Below the pieces are notes generated by a model. It did not search any database. It saw only the letters and a list, made by a program, of their open reading frames with translations, and was not told the DNA's origin. Position numbers and translations under genes: made by a program. 64,000 bases of DNA, from positions 1-64,000 of the forward strand of contig NZ_VCQU01000008.1 in assembly GCF_012932915.1 (NCBI RefSeq), read 5' to 3'. Shown one piece after another: positions 43,354-51,497 of the stretch (position 1 is its first letter; each line of letters begins with the position of its first letter). This DNA comes from Antrihabitans stalactiti (GTDB lineage Bacteria > Actinomycetota > Actinomycetes > Mycobacteriales > Mycobacteriaceae).

Positions 43354-44052
43354 ATGGCAACTATTGGATTTATCGGAGCAGGAAACATCGGCGGCACTGT
43401 GGCACGACTGGCCGTAGCCGCTGGCTATGACGTGGTGGTCAGCAACAGCAGGGGGCCAGAGACGCTCGCTAGCCTCGTGGCCGAACTCGGTCCGAGGGCT
43501 CGCGCGGCAACGCCGGCAGAGTCCGCGACCAGCGCAGACATTGTGGTGGTGACGATTCCGCTGAAGAACATCGACCAACTTCCGGTCGCAGAGCTTGCGG
43601 GCAAGACGATCATCGACACCAACAACTACTACTCAGCTCGCGATGGTCAGATCGCCGAACTCGACTCCGGCGAAAGTACCGTGTCCGAATTGCTGCAAGC
43701 CCTGATCCCGACCGCGCGAGTTGTGAAGGTGTTCAACAACATCCACTTCCGTCACCTCGCCAAACTTGGCCGTCCCACCGGCGCCTCGGATCGATCCGCC
43801 CTCCCTATCGCGGGCGACTCCGACACCGCGAAGGCCGCCGTGACCGCCTTCCTGAACGACATCGGATACGACGTTGTCGACGTCGGACCGCTCGCCGAAG
43901 GCTGGCGCTACCAGGTCGACACTCCTGCCTATGGCTTGCAGTACGCCGCGGAACCGCAAGCGTTCCAGGGTGTTCCGGGATTCTCGTTGGAAGCCGCACG
44001 ACCGGCGGGCGTCGACGAGGTCAAGGGCCTGCTTGCGCAGGCGACCCGCTGA
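43354..44052 (+). CDS. F420-dependent NADP oxidoreductase (NADPH:F420 reductase family)
   Basis: 232 residues. The N-terminal Rossmann motif is GFIGAGNIGG (residues 5-14) and the phosphate-binding NSRGPETL region suggests NADP. Further family segments are VVVTIPLKNIDQLP, IIDTNNYYSARDG, VVKVFNNIHFRHL and LPIAGDSDTAKAAV. It moves hydride between NADPH and coenzyme F420 or a related acceptor. The ATG at 43354 places the Rossmann motif at the N-terminus, so an extended start within the HEAT gene is rejected. It is divergent from the HEAT/MerR operon. Confidence 0.88.
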   Translation: MATIGFIGAGNIGGTVARLAVAAGYDVVVSNSRGPETLASLVAELGPRARAATPAESATSADIVVVTIPLKNIDQLPVAELAGKTIIDTNNYYSARDGQIAELDSGESTVSELLQALIPTARVVKVFNNIHFRHLAKLGRPTGASDRSALPIAGDSDTAKAAVTAFLNDIGYDVVDVGPLAEGWRYQVDTPAYGLQYAAEPQAFQGVPGFSLEAARPAGVDEVKGLLAQATR

Positions 44053-44085
44053 CGCCAGATTCTTGCTCTGCAACGTGCGAAACGA

Positions 44086-44949
44086 TCAAGCGTCGCTTGC
44101 CGTCGCCCGGGTCGATTCGAGAAGTCGCTTCGGGTGCATGCCGTCGACCTGTCCGACAAACGGCGGATGAATGCTGTAGCCGAGCATCCGGCGAATGTCC
44201 TCCGAGACCCGTCGCACGGTGTCGCGGGTCATCGAGAGAGTGAACGCCTCCTGTGGGCGCAGCCACGGCTCGCAGTATTGGGCGGTGACGGCCAGGCGGG
44301 GACGGTCCGTGCGGTTCGCGCCGCCGCCGTGCCACAAGGTGCCTGGGAAGAACACACATGATCCAGCGCTCATCACCACCGGCTGTCGGTCGGCCTCGTC
44401 GGGCAGCTGATCGCCCCAGGTGTGACTGCCGGGGATGATGTCGGTCGCGCCGTTGTCGGCCGTGAAATCGTCGATCGCCCAGATCGTTGCCGCTCCCAGC
44501 GCGGGGCGTGGTCGCGGAAGTGGGTAGAAGCCGTCGTCGGTGTGCAGCATCTGCGCTTGCTCGCCCGGCAGGATGTTGATCACCTGAAGCATCGACAGCA
44601 GGTAGTTCGGCATGAACAGGCGGTCGAGGAGTGCCAGCACACGTGGATGATCGGCGATCCGGTCACAACTGGCGGTCTTGTTCAGCACGCTGTAGATCCG
44701 TTGGGTCGTGTGCCCTTCGAACCCGTTACGACCACGTCGATCCAGCAGTGGCGCAACAGCTTCCCGAATTTCCTCGATGTCGGCCGGCGTGAGCAGATCA
44801 CGAAGAACGACGAAGCCGTTGCGCTGCATTTCGGCGAGGTCGGCGTCTACCACTGCTGGGTCGACTGTCGCTCCGCTGCTCGCGGTCCGCGGATACGTCC
44901 CCGCCAGGTCACCGCTCAAATCCAGCAAGGACGTCACTTCGGCGCTCAC
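44086..44949 (-). CDS. Phytanoyl-CoA dioxygenase (PhyH) family protein
   Basis: 287 residues. Iron ligands are His136 and Asp138 in LHTDDGF and His207 in TLWHGGG, with Arg218 (RPRLAV) positioned for 2-oxoglutarate. PhyH-family enzymes hydroxylate acyl-CoAs, ectoine or small metabolites; the substrate is not known here. The GTG at 44949 with GGAGG just upstream is the start, and a version from 45021 would overlap the divergent TetR gene. A strong TetR operator lies between the two start codons. Confidence 0.88.
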   Translation of the reverse strand: MSAEVTSLLDLSGDLAGTYPRTASSGATVDPAVVDADLAEMQRNGFVVLRDLLTPADIEEIREAVAPLLDRRGRNGFEGHTTQRIYSVLNKTASCDRIADHPRVLALLDRLFMPNYLLSMLQVINILPGEQAQMLHTDDGFYPLPRPRPALGAATIWAIDDFTADNGATDIIPGSHTWGDQLPDEADRQPVVMSAGSCVFFPGTLWHGGGANRTDRPRLAVTAQYCEPWLRPQEAFTLSMTRDTVRRVSEDIRRMLGYSIHPPFVGQVDGMHPKRLLESTRATASDA

Positions 44950-44960
44950 AGTTCCTCCTG

Positions 44961-44986
44961 AAACATAACCGAGTTCTGTTATGTTT
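44961..44986. promoter_or_regulatory. TetR operator between PhyH and TetR genes
   Basis: A perfect 9-base inverted repeat, AAACATAAC (44961-44969) and GTTATGTTT (44978-44986), with an 8-base spacer. It sits in the 42-base gap between the start codons of the divergent dioxygenase (44949) and TetR (44992) genes and must overlap both promoters. Confidence 0.85.
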
Positions 44987-44991
44987 GGACT

Positions 44992-45570
44992 ATGGCACGC
45001 GCGCCGATCGGTCGTCAACAACTACTCACGGCCGCTCGCGAAGAACTTGTGCGCGGCGGTGGGCTGCTGGAACTCGGTGCACTCACCCGCCGAGCCCAGT
45101 TGAGCACCGGTGCGCTTTACCACCATTTCGGCTCCAAGAGCGGACTGCTCGCCGCGATCTACGACGGCTTCTACGACGGACTGCGTCATGCCATTGCCGA
45201 CGCGCACTTACCCGCTGACGTCCATTGGGGCATCCGCGAGCGCAAACGCACCCACCTGTTCGTCGGCTATCACTTCGCCGATCCGCTGGCACCGATCCTG
45301 CTGAGTCGGTCCGCGCTGGACCCCGAACTTGCCGAGCTGGAAGCCGTCCACTTGGCGACCATGACCGACACCGCCGCCGCCAACATTCGCCGCGGTCAGG
45401 ACCTCGGCCAACTGCCGGCCGACATCGACGCCGACAGCGCCGCGGCCTTCATCATCGGCGGCCTTCGCCACGGCATCGCCCAACAGCTCAGGGCGACGCC
45501 ACCGGCCAACACCCACGACGCTGCAGAACGGCTCTGGCATCTGATTGCCGCCACGCTCGAAATTGCCTGA
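44992..45570 (+). CDS. TetR family transcriptional regulator
   Basis: 192 residues. HTH at about 12-55 (ELVRGGGLLELGALTRRAQLSTGALYHHFGSKSGLLAAIYDGFYDGL), then a ligand-binding helical domain with ADPLAPILLSRSALDPELAELE. It is divergent from the phytanoyl-CoA-dioxygenase-type gene across a perfect operator, and is most simply a repressor of both. It converges with another TetR gene, with a palindromic repeat between them. Confidence 0.92.
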   Translation: MARAPIGRQQLLTAAREELVRGGGLLELGALTRRAQLSTGALYHHFGSKSGLLAAIYDGFYDGLRHAIADAHLPADVHWGIRERKRTHLFVGYHFADPLAPILLSRSALDPELAELEAVHLATMTDTAAANIRRGQDLGQLPADIDADSAAAFIIGGLRHGIAQQLRATPPANTHDAAERLWHLIAATLEIA

Positions 45571-45574
45571 CCAA

Positions 45575-45624
45575 CCCTCGTGAGTCTTTTTGGAGTCCCT
45601 GGACTCCAAAAAGACTCACAAGGG
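45575..45624. repeat. Dispersed palindromic repeat, copy 2 (complete)
   Basis: A 50-base palindrome with 23-base arms (45575-45597 and 45602-45624) and a CCTG loop; a single mismatch (G:T-type) in the arms. The arms read CCCTCGTGAGTCTTTTTGG AGTC from the outside. It separates the convergent TetR genes and probably terminates both. The TGA stop of the downstream minus-strand gene (45616-45618) lies inside the right arm. The same element occurs complete at 57836-57885 and half-eroded at 108-140. Confidence 0.9.
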
Positions 45625-46215
45625 AACGAAGGCGCCAGCGGTTGCAGCGGCTACCGCGGACCGTGCGGCGGTCAACGCATCCGCCCTGGTTGGCGGCTCG
45701 GTGCGCGTCAGCAGGCGGTAGTAGAGGGGCGCTGAGACGGCCATGATGACCGTGGTTGGGTCGGTTCCCTCGGGCACCTCGCCGCGCCGTAGCGCGGCCT
45801 CGACGCACGGAACCCACTCGGCGATCCGCATGTCGTAGAACCGCTGCAACGCCGCGGCCGTCCGCTCGTCACAGCTGGCTGCGGCAATGACCGCGCGGAA
45901 TAGCCGCCCCTGGCGCGGATCGGTCAACGTCTGCTGGACCAGAAGAGCGTTTGCTTCCAGATCGCCCAGGAGAGTGCCGGTTTCCGTCCTCGCGACCGAC
46001 TCCTCGGCCATCTCCGCAAGGAGATCCGCGACCAGAGCAGGCACATTGCCCCAACGCCGGTAGACGGTCGTCTTGCCGACGCCGGCCCTGCGGGCGACTT
46101 CGGCGAGGTCGAGCGCAGGGAATCCCGACTCGGCTAGAGCGTCACCGGCGGCGCGCAGGACCGCGTGGCGAACGCGGGACGTACGCCCTCCGGGGCGCTC
46201 GATGGGTTCAGTCAC
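45616..46215 (-). CDS. TetR family transcriptional regulator
   Basis: 199 residues with the TetR HTH at about 15-60 (VLRAAGDALAESGFPALDLAEVARRAGVGKTTVYRRWGNVPALVADLL). GTG start at 46215. It is divergent from the aldo/keto reductase gene, with long matching inverted repeats between, and the likely repressor of that gene. Its last codons read into the palindromic repeat. Confidence 0.92.
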   Translation of the reverse strand: MTEPIERPGGRTSRVRHAVLRAAGDALAESGFPALDLAEVARRAGVGKTTVYRRWGNVPALVADLLAEMAEESVARTETGTLLGDLEANALLVQQTLTDPRQGRLFRAVIAAASCDERTAAALQRFYDMRIAEWVPCVEAALRRGEVPEGTDPTTVIMAVSAPLYYRLLTRTEPPTRADALTAARSAVAAATAGAFVPL

Positions 46216-46230
46216 GAGCCCATCATAAAC

Positions 46231-46289
46231 GGAACTCTGGTGCCGTTAGTGCCGAAACGGTGTTAATCTTCTAACGGCACCAAAGTTCC
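46231..46289. promoter_or_regulatory. Large inverted repeat operator between TetR and aldo/keto reductase genes
   Basis: Two 19-base arms, GGAACTCTGGTGCCGTTAG (46231-46249) and its complement with one change (46271-46289), are separated by 21 bases. Each arm also holds a smaller near-palindrome of the form CGGAAC-N4-GTGCCG, so two TetR dimers could bind side by side. The element fills the 90-base gap between the divergent start codons at 46215 and 46306. Confidence 0.8.
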
Positions 46290-46305
46290 GATAAAGGAGG
46301 ATGGC

Positions 46306-47343
46306 ATGGAGTACCGACGACTGGGCCGATCAGGCCTGCTGGTTCCTGAACTCAGTTTCGGGGCTGGCACTTTCGGTGGGCGAGGCGAGCTATTCGGGGC
46401 GTGGGGGAGCACCGATGTGACCGAGGCGCGCGAAATCATAGATGTCGCAATCGAATCCGGTATGACGATGTTCGACACCGCAAACGTCTACTCCGACGGT
46501 GCGTCCGAGGAAGTGCTCGGCGAGGCCCTTCGCGGCCGACGCGATCGAGTGCTGATCTCCACCAAAGCAGGATTGCCGACCGGCGACGGACCGTGGTCGG
46601 CGGGAAGCGGCCGAAGCCACCTGATCTCTGCGGTCGAGTCGGCGTTGCGCAGATTGCAGACCGACCACATCGACATCTTCCAACTCCACGCCTACGACGC
46701 GGGCACCCCTGCCGAAGAGGTGCTGTCGACCCTCGATGGGCTGGTGACAGCCGGGAAGATCCGCTACGTCGGGGTCTCGAACTTCGCTGGCTGGGAGTTG
46801 ATGAAGTCGCTGAGCACCGCGGACCGACATGGGTGGCAGCGCTACATCGTCCATCAGGTCTACTACTCGCTGATCGGCCGCGACTACGAACGCGAACTCA
46901 TGCCATTGGGCGCGAGCGAAGGGGTCGGGGCGATGGTCTGGAGCCCGCTCGGCTGGGGCCGACTGACGGGCAGAATCCGTCGGGGTCAGCCCTTACCGGC
47001 CGGAAGCCGGCTGCACCGGACTGCAGAAATGGGGCCGCCCGTCGACGACGAGCGTGTGTACGACATCGTCGACGTCCTCAGCGGCGTCGCGGACGAGTCC
47101 GGGCATACGGTCCCGCAAGTCGCGCTGAACTGGCTGCTCCGGCGACCGACCGTGTCGTCGGTGATCGTCGGTGCACGCAACCTCGACCGACTCCGGCAGA
47201 ACCTCGGCGCGGTGGGCTGGAAACTCACCGACGATCAGGTGGCCCGCCTCGACAAGGTGAGCGCGACCGAAGCCCCGTATCCGCATTTTCCGTACCGCCG
47301 CCAGGAGGGATTCGCCCAGCTGAACCCACCTCTGGCCGGCTGA
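46306..47343 (+). CDS. Aldo/keto reductase
   Basis: 345 residues, TIM-barrel aldo/keto reductase. The tetrad can be read as Asp and Tyr in FDTANVYSDGASEEVLGEAL, Lys in VLISTKAGLP and His in IDIFQLHAYD. The C-terminus carries the NADPH-binding SSVIVGARNLDRLRQNLGA. It reduces aldehydes or ketones, substrate unknown. AAAGGAGG lies just upstream of the ATG. A large TetR operator upstream suggests that it is induced by its substrate or a related toxic carbonyl. Confidence 0.93.
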   Translation: MEYRRLGRSGLLVPELSFGAGTFGGRGELFGAWGSTDVTEAREIIDVAIESGMTMFDTANVYSDGASEEVLGEALRGRRDRVLISTKAGLPTGDGPWSAGSGRSHLISAVESALRRLQTDHIDIFQLHAYDAGTPAEEVLSTLDGLVTAGKIRYVGVSNFAGWELMKSLSTADRHGWQRYIVHQVYYSLIGRDYERELMPLGASEGVGAMVWSPLGWGRLTGRIRRGQPLPAGSRLHRTAEMGPPVDDERVYDIVDVLSGVADESGHTVPQVALNWLLRRPTVSSVIVGARNLDRLRQNLGAVGWKLTDDQVARLDKVSATEAPYPHFPYRRQEGFAQLNPPLAG

Positions 47344-47347
47344 CGCG

Positions 47348-47626
47348 CTACTCGAACCGAACCGAGTTCCACTCGGTGATTCGTGGCTCGGCGAGCCCTT
47401 CGAGCACGAAAGGATCTGCGGCGGTGAATCTTTCGGCATCCTCGCGGGTACTGAAGATTCCCATCGACCCTGCGACCGGGTCGGGCGTGCTGAACGGTCC
47501 AATCGCGATGAGCCCGCCGCCGGCGGCGCGAAACTCCTCGTAGTAGGCCTTGTGGCGGGAGAACACCTCCATGAGGCGAGAGCGGTCGGCGCCATCACGA
47601 AGGGTGTAGAAGACGACGTATTCCAT
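47348..47626 (-). CDS. YCII-related domain protein
   Basis: 92 residues of the ferredoxin-like YciI fold: EYVVFYTLRDGADRSRLMEVFSRHKAYYEEFRAAGGGLIAIGPFSTPD, then GSMGIFSTREDAERFTAADPFVLEGLA. Function unknown; a dehydratase or chlorohydrolase role has been proposed for relatives. Follows the condensation-GNAT fusion gene by 18 bases on the same strand; its stop is 4 bases from the convergent reductase stop. Confidence 0.85.
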   Translation of the reverse strand: MEYVVFYTLRDGADRSRLMEVFSRHKAYYEEFRAAGGGLIAIGPFSTPDPVAGSMGIFSTREDAERFTAADPFVLEGLAEPRITEWNSVRFE

Positions 47627-47644
47627 GGGCGCGAGCGTAGACGT

Positions 47645-49420
47645 CTAGATATCCCGTTTCAGCCCGACGTGGGCGGAGCGATAGCCGAGCCGGGTGTAGA
47701 AGGCGCGTGCGCGTTCGCGGGCTTCGTCCGTGGTCACCTGGGCGAGTTGCGCACCCCGCGCACGCCCGTAGTTGTGTGCCCACTCGAGCATCGCGGTGCC
47801 GAGGCCTTTGGAACGCTCGGCCTCCGCAACTCGCAGTCCCTCGACCTGTAGCCGGATCGATCCGCCCCGCGAAAGCCCGGGAATGACGGTCAATTGCATT
47901 GTGGCAACAACGCGGTCGGCACTGTTGCGGACCACTCCCAGGTAGTTGGAATTGTCGCGGGCAACCATGTCGTAGGCAGCCTCGTATCGTTCGATTTCGG
48001 CACTCTCGCGTTCCCGACCGAACTGATCGTCGGACAGCAGCGCGGCGATGGCTTCGACGTCATCGCGACTCGCGCGTTCCAGCCTGAAGGTCCGGCCTGC
48101 CACCCGAAGCAGTCCGCGGACCGACGATCGCGCGCTTGTCTGCAGACGAGCGACCAACAGGTCTAGCCAGCCGCCGACGTTTGCGCGAGCCTCGGCGGTG
48201 TCGGGGTAGCGACAGCGCAGGTGCAGCCCGGACTCGTCGAGGATGAACCACAGCATGACGCCATCGGTATGGATGGTTGCGCTCACGTATTGCGCGTCGA
48301 GTCCGACGGAGTCGATGCGGACCGGCAGTCTCCGCAGGTCCAGCCAGGAAATCGCGAACATGCCGGGTGCGACGGGCATGCCGCCCCACGGTGCAAGGAC
48401 GTCCGCAAGAGGCCACGAGCCAAGCTGCACAGCCTGTTTCACCGCGGCTGCCGCGGCGCGCGGCTCGGCGACCGCCGACTCCAGGACCGAATTGGTGATG
48501 AACCAGCCGACCGAGTCGTGCCAATTCTCTTCGTAGCGGCTGTGTACGGGGAAAACGGCGCGCAGCGGGGTCCCGGCCAGCTCGCGCGTCACTGCCGTCA
48601 TCGCAACAACAGCCAGGGCGAGCGTCGAGACACCGTCGTCGCGGGCTTGAACAGCAAACGCGGCACCGTCGTCGAGATCGAAAACATCGCGCACTTCGAC
48701 CCGCTCGCGCTGCGGCTCGGGTGCACCCAGCGACAGCGGGAATCGAGGCATGACGCCGCCGCTGTCGGTGATGATTTCCGCCCACCGTTGGCGCACGTGG
48801 TCCGGCGCCGGCGGTCGGTCCAACAGTGCTTGGGTGTGTTCGACGAACGCAGGCGGACGCCCCGGCAACGGTGTGTTTCCTGACCGCCCTGCAGTGAGGA
48901 TCGACAGCAGGTCGCGCGCGATCACCAGCATCGACCACATGTCGACGTGAGCGTGGTCGGCTCCGATCACCACAGTTTGTCCGGCGGCAGTCTCCAACAC
49001 ACACAGCCGGTGCGAGGGTTGTTGGTACGGCGCGCACGCGCCGTCGAGAACTTCGCGGACCGCGTCGTTGACGGCCTGCCCCGGAGCTATCTCATGCTCG
49101 ACCCATGCGCCCGGACGAATTTCCAGGTCGTGGAGCTCCGGCTCCGACGCGTCGGCGCCGGGCACGAATGCCGTTCGCAATGTGCCGTGACGGCCGACGA
49201 CAGCCAGCCACGCAGCCTCGATCGATTCCCGGCGAAACGATTGTCCGTGCGGCAGCCGAAAAGACAGCGCCATCCACGAGCCAGGGCGCTCGCCCGCCCC
49301 CACGTGGGCCCGCTGGTCGAAAGACACTGGCAGTCGCCGGTCGAGGACAGACGCAGTGACGTCGTAGCCCCACAGTCGACCGAACGGCAGACGCAAGTGC
49401 GTGACGTTGGTCAGCCGCAT
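47645..49420 (-). CDS. Condensation-domain-like / GNAT acetyltransferase fusion protein
   Basis: 591 residues with two parts. Residues about 1-445 have the pattern of a condensation/acyltransferase domain (PapA/NRPS C-domain type) with the motif DHAHVDM at 155-161: the catalytic His156 and Asp160 of HHxxxDG are kept, while the first His and the Gly are changed. FVPGADASEPELHDL and LDLRRLPVRIDSVGL are typical flanking regions. Residues about 448-591 are a GNAT domain with the acetyl-CoA loop RSKGLGTAML and the end motif ARAFYTRLGYRS. No carrier protein or adenylation domain is nearby. The combination suggests an enzyme using two acyl donors, or acylation plus a capping acetylation. Function is not assigned. 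Confidence 0.8.
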   Translation of the reverse strand: MRLTNVTHLRLPFGRLWGYDVTASVLDRRLPVSFDQRAHVGAGERPGSWMALSFRLPHGQSFRRESIEAAWLAVVGRHGTLRTAFVPGADASEPELHDLEIRPGAWVEHEIAPGQAVNDAVREVLDGACAPYQQPSHRLCVLETAAGQTVVIGADHAHVDMWSMLVIARDLLSILTAGRSGNTPLPGRPPAFVEHTQALLDRPPAPDHVRQRWAEIITDSGGVMPRFPLSLGAPEPQRERVEVRDVFDLDDGAAFAVQARDDGVSTLALAVVAMTAVTRELAGTPLRAVFPVHSRYEENWHDSVGWFITNSVLESAVAEPRAAAAAVKQAVQLGSWPLADVLAPWGGMPVAPGMFAISWLDLRRLPVRIDSVGLDAQYVSATIHTDGVMLWFILDESGLHLRCRYPDTAEARANVGGWLDLLVARLQTSARSSVRGLLRVAGRTFRLERASRDDVEAIAALLSDDQFGRERESAEIERYEAAYDMVARDNSNYLGVVRNSADRVVATMQLTVIPGLSRGGSIRLQVEGLRVAEAERSKGLGTAMLEWAHNYGRARGAQLAQVTTDEARERARAFYTRLGYRSAHVGLKRDI

Positions 49421-49453
49421 GGCAGTACCCTATCGCCCCAGATAACCTGATTC

Positions 49454-50233
49454 ATGCCCACATTCGAGGTTCCCGGAGCCGACCTGGCGGTTGCTCTGAG
49501 CGACGAGGGTGGACACCCAGTAGTCCAGCTGCACGGACTTACGTCGAGCCGTGCGCGCGATCGGGTGCTCAACCTCGACCTCGGTCGAGGGCTCAGCGGC
49601 ACTCGGTTGCTGCGGTACGACGCCCGCGGCCACGGCCGATCGACGGGTCGGAAGGTCCCGCAGGACTATCAATGGCAGAACCTCGCCGACGACCTGCTGC
49701 GCCTGCTCGATCACTGGTTCCCGGGCGAACAGGTCCATGGAGTCGGTCCGTCGATGGGAGCAGCCACGCTATTGCACGCCGCGTCCCGCGAGCCCGACCG
49801 CTTCGCGGGACTCACGCTGATGGTGCCGCCAACTGTGTGGGAAACCCGTCCAGCACAGGCAATCGGCTACGAAGCTGCGGCACAGCTCATCGAAATTGAA
49901 GGCGTCGACGCATTTCTCGCGTCCGCGCGAGGCGGAACCCCGCCGCCCGCCACAGTCGGTGCGCCCGAGACGGTCCCTGACGTCCCCGACGCGCTGTTGC
50001 CATCATTGTTCCGAGGTGCGGCACTCAGCGACCTACCGGCTCCGGAGGCCGTCGCACGCGTGGACGTACCGACGACGATCTTGGCGTGGGTGGACGATGC
50101 CAGTCATCCAATGTCGACCGCGGAATCCCTTGCCGCACTGCTCCCCAAAGCAACGCTGACAGTCGCCCACACCCCAACAGACGTCGAAACGTGGCCCAAC
50201 ATTCTGCGCGACGACGTTGCGCACCATCGCTGA
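49454..50233 (+). CDS. Alpha/beta hydrolase
   Basis: 259 residues: PVVQLHGLTSSRARDR (oxyanion region), RLLRYDARGHGRSTGR, then the nucleophile elbow GVGPSMGAATLLHAA with Ser at GPSMG. The C-terminal TDVETWPNI and catalytic acid segment LAWVDDASHP support the fold, but the usual late His is not obvious (AHTPTD offers a candidate). Divergent from the condensation-GNAT fusion with 33 bases between starts, so they may be co-regulated. Substrate unknown. Confidence 0.85.
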   Translation: MPTFEVPGADLAVALSDEGGHPVVQLHGLTSSRARDRVLNLDLGRGLSGTRLLRYDARGHGRSTGRKVPQDYQWQNLADDLLRLLDHWFPGEQVHGVGPSMGAATLLHAASREPDRFAGLTLMVPPTVWETRPAQAIGYEAAAQLIEIEGVDAFLASARGGTPPPATVGAPETVPDVPDALLPSLFRGAALSDLPAPEAVARVDVPTTILAWVDDASHPMSTAESLAALLPKATLTVAHTPTDVETWPNILRDDVAHHR

Positions 50234-50402
50234 TCGTCGTGGTCTTCCTCGACGCCGTTGATCATGGGCAAAAGTACCGACAGAGGTCGCATTTTCTGTA
50301 CTTTTCCCCATGATCACCGCAGGATTTGCTCGACGCCGTTAACTTTCACTGTCGCCACAGGCTCATCGATCGAGCCTGGAGTTCGGAGCTGACCGACCGC
50401 TT
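50234..50402. repeat. Intergenic inverted repeat between convergent genes
   Basis: No gene is seen in these 169 bases. They contain a 19-base inverted repeat, TGATCATGGGCAAAAGTAC (50259-50277) and its complement with one change (50298-50316), enclosing a 20-base loop. It lies between the convergent alpha/beta hydrolase and YchF genes and could act as a terminator, although no T-tract follows on either strand. Confidence 0.65.
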
Positions 50403-51488
50403 CTACTTGCTCACATTGAAGCGGAAGTCGACGATATCGCCGTCTTGCATGATGTATTCCTTGCCTTCCATCCGTACCTTGCCAGCGGCTTTGGCGGCAG
50501 CCATGGAACCGGCGGAGACGAGGTCGTCGAAGGCGACGATTTCAGCCTTGATGAAGCCACGCTCGAAGTCGGTGTGAATGACGCCCGCGGCCTTGGGGGC
50601 GGTGTCGCCTTGGTGAATTGTCCACGCGCGGGACTCTTTCGGTCCTGCGGTGAGGTAGGTCTGCAGACCGAGCGTGTGGAAGCCGGCGCGCGCCAGGGCA
50701 TGGAGGCCGGGTTCGGTCTGACCGATCGATTCGAGAAGTTCCAACGACGACTCGGCGTCGAGTTCGAGCAACTCCTGCTCGACCTTTGCGTCGAGGAACA
50801 CGGCGTCGGCCGGTGCGACGGACCGAGCCAACTCGCCGACCTTGGCGTCGTCGGTCAGGACCGATTCGTCGGCATTGAAGACGTACAGGAACGGCTTGAT
50901 CGTGAGCAGCGACAGTTCGCGCAGCAGGTCGGTGTCCAGCTTGCTCTTGACCGAGAACAGCGTCTTGCCCTCGTCAAGGAACTTCTGCGCGACGAGCGCG
51001 GCATCGAGGACCGGCTTGCGGTCCTTCTTGATGCGCGCTTCCTTCTCGAGGCGAGGGATGGCCTTCTCGAGGGTCTGCATGTCCGCGATGATCAGCTCGG
51101 TCTCGATGACCTCGATGTCGGCCTTCGGGTCGACCTTTCCGTCGACGTGGACGACGTCGTCGTCGGCGAACACCCGGACCACCTGGCAGATCGCGTCGGC
51201 TTCACGGATGTTCGCGAGGAACTTGTTGCCGAGCCCGGCGCCTTCGGACGCTCCCTTGACGATGCCGGCGATGTCGACGAACGACACCACAGCAGGGACG
51301 GTCCGCTCGGACTTGAAGATCTCGGCAAGCTTGTCGAGCCGCGGGTCGGGCAGCGGGACCACACCGACGTTCGGCTCGATCGTGGCGAACGGGTAGTTCG
51401 CGGCGAGGACGTCGTTGTTGGTCAGCGCGTTGAACAGGGTGGACTTGCCGACATTGGGCAAACCGACAATTCCGAGAGTAAGAGACAC
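50403..51488 (-). CDS. ychF: Redox-regulated ATPase YchF
   Basis: 361 residues of the Obg-like P-loop family. G1 motif GLPNVGKSTLFNAL at the N-terminus, the G3 region VDIAGIVKGASEGAGLGNKFL, and NADE in place of the usual NKxD (YVFNADES), which gives preference for ATP over GTP. The C-terminal TGS domain ends with KAAGKVRMEGKEYIMQDGDIVDFRFNV. It binds ribosomes and modulates stress responses. The methyltransferase remnant lies just upstream on the same strand. Confidence 0.95.
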   Translation of the reverse strand: MSLTLGIVGLPNVGKSTLFNALTNNDVLAANYPFATIEPNVGVVPLPDPRLDKLAEIFKSERTVPAVVSFVDIAGIVKGASEGAGLGNKFLANIREADAICQVVRVFADDDVVHVDGKVDPKADIEVIETELIIADMQTLEKAIPRLEKEARIKKDRKPVLDAALVAQKFLDEGKTLFSVKSKLDTDLLRELSLLTIKPFLYVFNADESVLTDDAKVGELARSVAPADAVFLDAKVEQELLELDAESSLELLESIGQTEPGLHALARAGFHTLGLQTYLTAGPKESRAWTIHQGDTAPKAAGVIHTDFERGFIKAEIVAFDDLVSAGSMAAAKAAGKVRMEGKEYIMQDGDIVDFRFNVSK

Positions 51489-51497
51489 GCTGGGAGT

